Positions 60,861 to 64,000 of a stretch of 64,000 nucleotides of DNA are shown here, piece by piece; position 1 is the stretch's first letter; each line of letters begins with the position of its first letter. This DNA is from Phoronis australis (taxonomy: Eukaryota > Phoronida > Phoronidae): contig NMRA01000254.1 of NCBI GenBank assembly GCA_002633005.1, forward strand, positions 238,546 through 302,545. Reading direction: 5' to 3'. The notes beneath the pieces were generated by a model. That model ran no database searches, was not told where the DNA came from, and saw only the letters and a program-made list of their open reading frames with translations. Both the position numbers and the translations under genes were made by a program.

Positions 60861-61159
60861 GTTTTGTGGTTTGCTGCGACAAGTGGCCTTATAGTGGTGG
60901 AGCTTGCCACAGTGTTCGCATGTGTGACCGTAGGCGGGGCATACAGTTCTGCGGGTTTGCAGCGGCGCTGTGCGGCCATGGCCCTTGCCGCCGCAATAGA
61001 TGCAGGGTGGCACGTGCTGTTTTGGTTGATTTTGATGTTGTTGTTGTCGCCGGTAGGTGCTGGCGGCTGCGGCACCGTGGGAGGCAAGGAGGCGGGTGGC
61101 CGATCGTTTACCAGCTTCCTTCGCTTCGACAAAGCGTAAGGTTTCTTCCAGAGTCATGT
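60861..61159 (-). pseudogene. gag C-terminal part with two zinc knuckles
   Basis: After DMTLEETLRFVEAKEAGKRS the frame has CIYCGGKGH-x12-C, starting at about 61004, and a perfect CX2CX4HX4C, CEHCGKLHHYKATC. This nucleocapsid-type finger pair, spaced by CPAYGHTC, is characteristic of one invertebrate gypsy group. The frame is separated from the rest of gag by a MITE. Confidence 0.85.
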
Positions 61160-61568
61160 CCTGGGCCCGGTCTCCAATCTTTTTACTCGAAATGGAACTC
61201 GAAATTAGGTTTGGCATTTTCTACTCTACTTTTGGGCGAACTCAAGATAATTGTCTATTATTCTAAGCTCGAGTACACAATAACTTACGTAGATAATTTA
61301 TTGCCCTTAGTTCACAGTTTGTAAACCCAATATTAAAGCAATAAGTTCGAGTTTGAACTCGAAATTTCGAGTTTTTACTCGAGCTTGTAGCACGAACATA
61401 AGGGTCTTCAAGAGCAAACTTGAACTAGAAACTCCTATGCATAAACTATAATGTATTCGAGCACAGTCTGATAACCAATTATTTTATGTTCGCACAAAAG
61501 GAGCAGAGAAATTGCCAAGAATAGTTTCGAGTTCGTTTCGAGTACAAAGATCAGAGACCGGGCCCAGG
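61160..61568. mobile_element. MITE inserted in gag, TCGAGT-rich family, copy 3
   Basis: About 409 bp with inverted ends: CCTGGGCCCGGTCTC at the left and GAGACCGGGCCCAGG at the right. These continue inward as complementary arms of about 110 bases rich in ACTCGAAA (for example TACTCGAAATGGAACTCGAA against TACTCGAAACGAACTCGAAA). It interrupts gag between GDNN and QDMTLEE. The outermost GGGCCC is itself a palindrome, so the exact element end and TSD cannot be decided by eye. It is homologous to the copies at 768-1085 and 41020-41320. Confidence 0.85.
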
Positions 61569-62169
61569 TTGTTATCCCCAAGAAGTTCAAGTTGAATTTC
61601 TGAGTCATTAATACCAAGGGATAGACAGTCGCGTATGATGGGGTCTGTGTAATTAACGGCGTAGTTGCAGTTAGGGCATGGTAAACTGAACTTGCAAATG
61701 CTGGCTTGGCCCCGCAAGCGGGCGCCGAAAGCGCGTATGGATTCGTCGCGGTTTTGTCGCATCCCGTGCAAGGTGGCCCTAGCGACCATTGCATTCTCAG
61801 CACGTACGGCCAGGGCGCGCATGGCGTGGAGGACATCCTCTTCCGTTCTCTCCGTGAGAGACCCTCCGGCGTTGCGGGTGAGGTCTTTGCGGAGTGGCTC
61901 ATCGCAACATTCCAGGAGTTGAATAATCCGGTCTTTGCCCGAGATGTTAGTCGCCGTGACGTAATCGGACCAGCGGGAAAGGAAATATTGCCAGTTCTCA
62001 CTCGTCCCAGCCGAGGCGATGTGAGGCCGTTTGACCTTTTCAGCAGGCACAGCATGAGGGTGGGAGCTACCAGGGACTGGTGACGTGTGACCTGTGGCGT
62101 GAGTTGTCAGTAGAGCGGCCACAATAGCGGGGTCGACGTCAGGCGTCATGTAGGGGCATCCCTCAATAG
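61569..62169 (-). pseudogene. gag, N-terminal and capsid region (second duplicate onward)
   Basis: Encodes the capsid-like segment with WQYFLSRWSDYVTATNI, IIQLLECCDEPLRKDL and LHAMRALAVRAENAMVARA, then CPNCNYAV, up to GINDSEIQLELLGDNN at the MITE. 61693-62169 is nearly the same as 62171-62647. The true gag probably has this segment once. Confidence 0.8.
61693..62169. repeat. 477-bp gag duplicate A
   Basis: Direct duplicate of 62171-62647, equal in length and differing at scattered sites (a few percent). The single N at 62170 lies exactly at the junction. Confidence 0.95.
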
Positions 62170-62170
62170 N

Positions 62171-62647
62171 TGCAAATGTTGGCTTGGCCCCGCAAGCGGG
62201 CGTCGAAAGCGCGTATGGATTCGTCGCGGTCTTGTTGCATCCCGTGTAAGATGGCCCTAGCGACCATTGCATTCTCAGCACGTACGGCCAGGGCGCGCAT
62301 GGCGTGGAGGACATCCTCTTCCGTTTTCTCCATGAGAGACCCTCCGGCGTTGCGGGTGAGGTCTTTGCGGAGTGGCTCATTGCAACATTCCAGAAGTTGA
62401 ATAATTCGGTCTTTGCCCGAGATATTAGTCGCCGTGACGTAATCGGACCAGCGGGAAAGGAAATATTGCCAGTCCTCACTCGTCCCAGCCGAGGCGATGC
62501 GAGGCCGTTTGACCTTTTCAGTAGGCACAGCATGAGGGTGGGGGCTACCAGGGACTGGTGATGTGTGACTTGTAGCGTGAGTTGTCAGTAGAGCGGCCAC
62601 AATAGCTGGGTCGACGTCAGGCGTCATGTAGGGGCAGCCCTCAATAG
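62171..62647. repeat. 477-bp gag duplicate B
   Basis: Partner of 61693-62169. Differences are scattered substitutions, as between two element copies or two haplotypes. Confidence 0.95.
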
Positions 62648-62666
62648 GGCATTGAATGATCGGCAT
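62171..62666 (-). pseudogene. gag start with C2H2-like finger
   Basis: Starts at the ATG whose complement is at 62664-62666. The first residues hold CPIEGC and, 18 residues later, HATSH, a C-x4-C...H-x3-H finger near the Gag N-terminus. The frame ends at the N at 62170. A leader of 45 bases separates the start codon from the LTR edge. Confidence 0.8.
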
Positions 62667-62706
62667 TGCGACGCTTGAGAAGTCGGCAGAAGTAGGTCAC
62701 TGAATT

Positions 62707-62718
62707 AGGTCTCCATCA
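62707..62718 (-). promoter_or_regulatory. primer-binding site, self-complementary to the LTR
   Basis: Minus strand TGATGGAGACCT, immediately downstream of the 5' LTR, is the exact reverse complement of AGGTCTCCATCA inside both LTRs (62762-62773 and 56952-56963). The match extends to 14 bases if one base on each side is counted. No tRNA 3' end was recognised at this site. Confidence 0.6.
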
Positions 62719-62976
62719 TAGATAAACATTCGTCATTTCTTGTCAACCTTTATTGAAAGAATGATGGAGACCTAGAAGTACAAGTAAAGAGAATGCTTAC
62801 TGTATAGCTCAAGGGTAATGACAATGTACTATAAACGGGATATAAAGTGAATACTCGTGGAAAAGGTAATAATCCCTACCTCTATGTAATATCAACGTGT
62901 AGTCACTAAGACAATGGTGGGAAGCTGGCTACAGAGACACCTAGTGGTTATAGTATAAACTATATATAATTCTCTA
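62719..62976 (-). repeat. 5' LTR (258 bp)
   Basis: Differs from the 3' LTR at four substitutions and has the same length. A TATA-like CTATACAG (complement at 62800-62807) lies about 33 bases before AGGTCTCC, which would place the transcript start at about 62773. Confidence 0.95.
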
Positions 62977-62981
62977 GAAGG

Positions 62982-64000
62982 ATAATAGAATTTTTTAACA
63001 GTTCATGATGAATTGTAAAGTAGGATTAAGCTTGTCTCCCCTTGGGCCCTCGACTGTAAGATATGTGCCATACAGTGCACCAAATAACGTCTTTGAAGGA
63101 TGAAAGAAAACTGAAATATCTTTGTAACATAAATGAACGCCCCACGTCATTGAAAAGTGGAAAATTTAATACCTACCTTCTTATTATTTATGGAAGCATT
63201 AAGAAAATAAGAGATGCCATTAATAGCGACACTGCTATCAGTATAGATATTCACATGGCGACGATTCCTTTGAGAAAAGATCATTGGCTGATCGAGGGCG
63301 GTCAAGGCGGTCAGGCCCCCCTTTTCCCTGGATTTTAGTGATGTCCAATCTAGAATTTTCAAATTCTTGATTTGGACACCCCTTTTTAAAAATCCTTGAT
63401 CTGACCCCTTTAAAAGTCCTGGATCCGCCCTGCTCATGCAAGATTATCAGACGAAGTGCACAAATAGAGAAATTTCAAACCAAATGCATGCCTTCAAATG
63501 ACCAGCTCACAAACACCAAATTTCAAAGGTTAAAACGATGCCACGTGTCTTCAATGTTGCCTGAAATCACCGAAACCCTGTCTAATCAGACAAATCGAAA
63601 CTACGTTTTTGGCAGCTGCTATCTTGCTGAGTTGAAGCAGACGATCGCGTAATACGTTATAGCAGGAAGAGATAACCAGGAAGGGACAACTGTTTTAGCG
63701 CATTTTAACGTATTTTCAAAGGTGATTTCAAAAGTAAATGTTAAAGTAGTCTGGAATCCAAGCATTGTGTTTGAAAGCTTAACTCTTTAGCTATAAAATG
63801 ACACCACTTTTGTCCCCAAAGACTTCATATTAATGGCACTGGGATGCTTTGAACATGACTTGTTTTACCCTTCCAAAAGATGCCTCTTCCCAGGCATGTA
63901 CTCGGGCACGATCCTCTTTTTTGAACCAACAGATGTCACTAATATATGCAAATGAGGCTCGCATCGTCTACGTCATACGACGTCATACGGCGCGAGCTTC
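62982..64000. other. flank of the retrotransposon; repeat-like segment, no gene
   Basis: At about 63285-63435 there are runs such as GGCGGTCAAGGCGGTCAGG and a closing CCTGGATCCGCCCTGCTC, similar to the sequence at 17305. The last bases contain a short direct repeat, ACGTCATACG. No exon was recognised. Confidence 0.4.

Larger units (their letters stand above)
56909..62976 (-). mobile_element. Ty3/gypsy-type LTR retrotransposon, full length, frames broken
   Basis: The 6,068-bp element is flanked by a 5-bp target-site duplication, GAAGG (56904-56908 and 62977-62981). It has 258-bp LTRs, a polypurine tract next to the 3' LTR, and gag-PR-RT-RNaseH-IN order read on the minus strand. That domain order, with integrase last, defines the gypsy class. 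No chromodomain was seen; the C-terminus is proline-rich and then basic (RSIRERRKP). The LTRs differ at four positions, which implies a recent insertion. Yet gag holds a MITE and a duplication, the RT has a frame shift and a nonsense codon, and integrase has a one-base frameshift. It is therefore not autonomous as assembled. Confidence 0.95.

Overview
This is a metazoan nuclear genomic window: small exons with GT-AG introns, AT-rich intergenic DNA, many inverted-repeat mobile elements, an LTR retrotransposon, a Penelope-like remnant, and assembly Ns (one 356-bp gap and two single Ns). Two fragments of host genes are recognisable: the C-terminal WD40 exons of an NWD-like protein and the first coding exons of an opsin. 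With the repeat style, this suggests a marine invertebrate, perhaps a hemichordate, echinoderm or cephalochordate. The species cannot be fixed from the sequence and the assignment is low confidence.

Layout. (1) 396-4311 (+): five exons of a WD40-repeat gene that runs in from beyond the left edge; its first intron holds a MITE copy and a foldback made of two tRNA-like halves. (2) 4.3-24 kb: gene-poor DNA with a foldback carrying repeated TTACATTTTACG motifs (7.4-9.3 kb), the remnant of an ORF with a cysteine-rich CXC-like cluster (10.9-11.2 kb), an AT-rich minisatellite (15.5 kb), and a decayed tandem array keyed to CCCCCTAGTGGC (16.0-19.3 kb). (3) 24.2-26.4 kb: a block with eight same-strand copies of GTAGTGTACGTACCCCC, closed by 20-bp inverted ends. 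(4) 26.7-39.9 kb: mostly unrecognised DNA with one candidate first exon, a THAP-like zinc-finger exon broken by a perfect hairpin, the assembly gap, two short exact tandem duplications and a possible LINE tail. (5) 39.9-43.4 kb: two copies of a ~575-bp MITE, each with 20-bp perfect terminal inverted repeats (TIRs) and a 10-bp target-site duplication (TSD), with tRNA-derived SINE heads and another MITE between them. (6) 45.5-47.2 kb (+): two opsin exons (N-terminus, TM1, TM2). Exon 2 lies between the arms of a ~4.3-kb inverted repeat that also holds a 1,125-bp foldback transposon with 6-bp TSDs. (7) 53.2-53.7 kb: a Penelope-like RT remnant with two opposed hammerhead-like motifs. (8) 56,909-62,976 (-): a structurally complete Ty3/gypsy-type LTR retrotransposon with GAAGG TSDs and 258-bp LTRs differing at 4 sites.

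The LTR element is the richest object. It encodes Gag (C2H2-like and CCHC fingers), protease, RT, RNase H and a DD35E integrase, but its frames are broken. A ~409-bp MITE sits inside gag, and two relatives of that MITE occur at 0.8 kb and 41 kb. A 477-bp part of gag appears twice around a single N. The sequence just inside the 5' LTR is the exact reverse complement of a 12-nt stretch at the predicted transcript start, which suggests Tf1-like self-priming instead of tRNA priming. Reading frames and repeats were compared by eye; no database search was possible.
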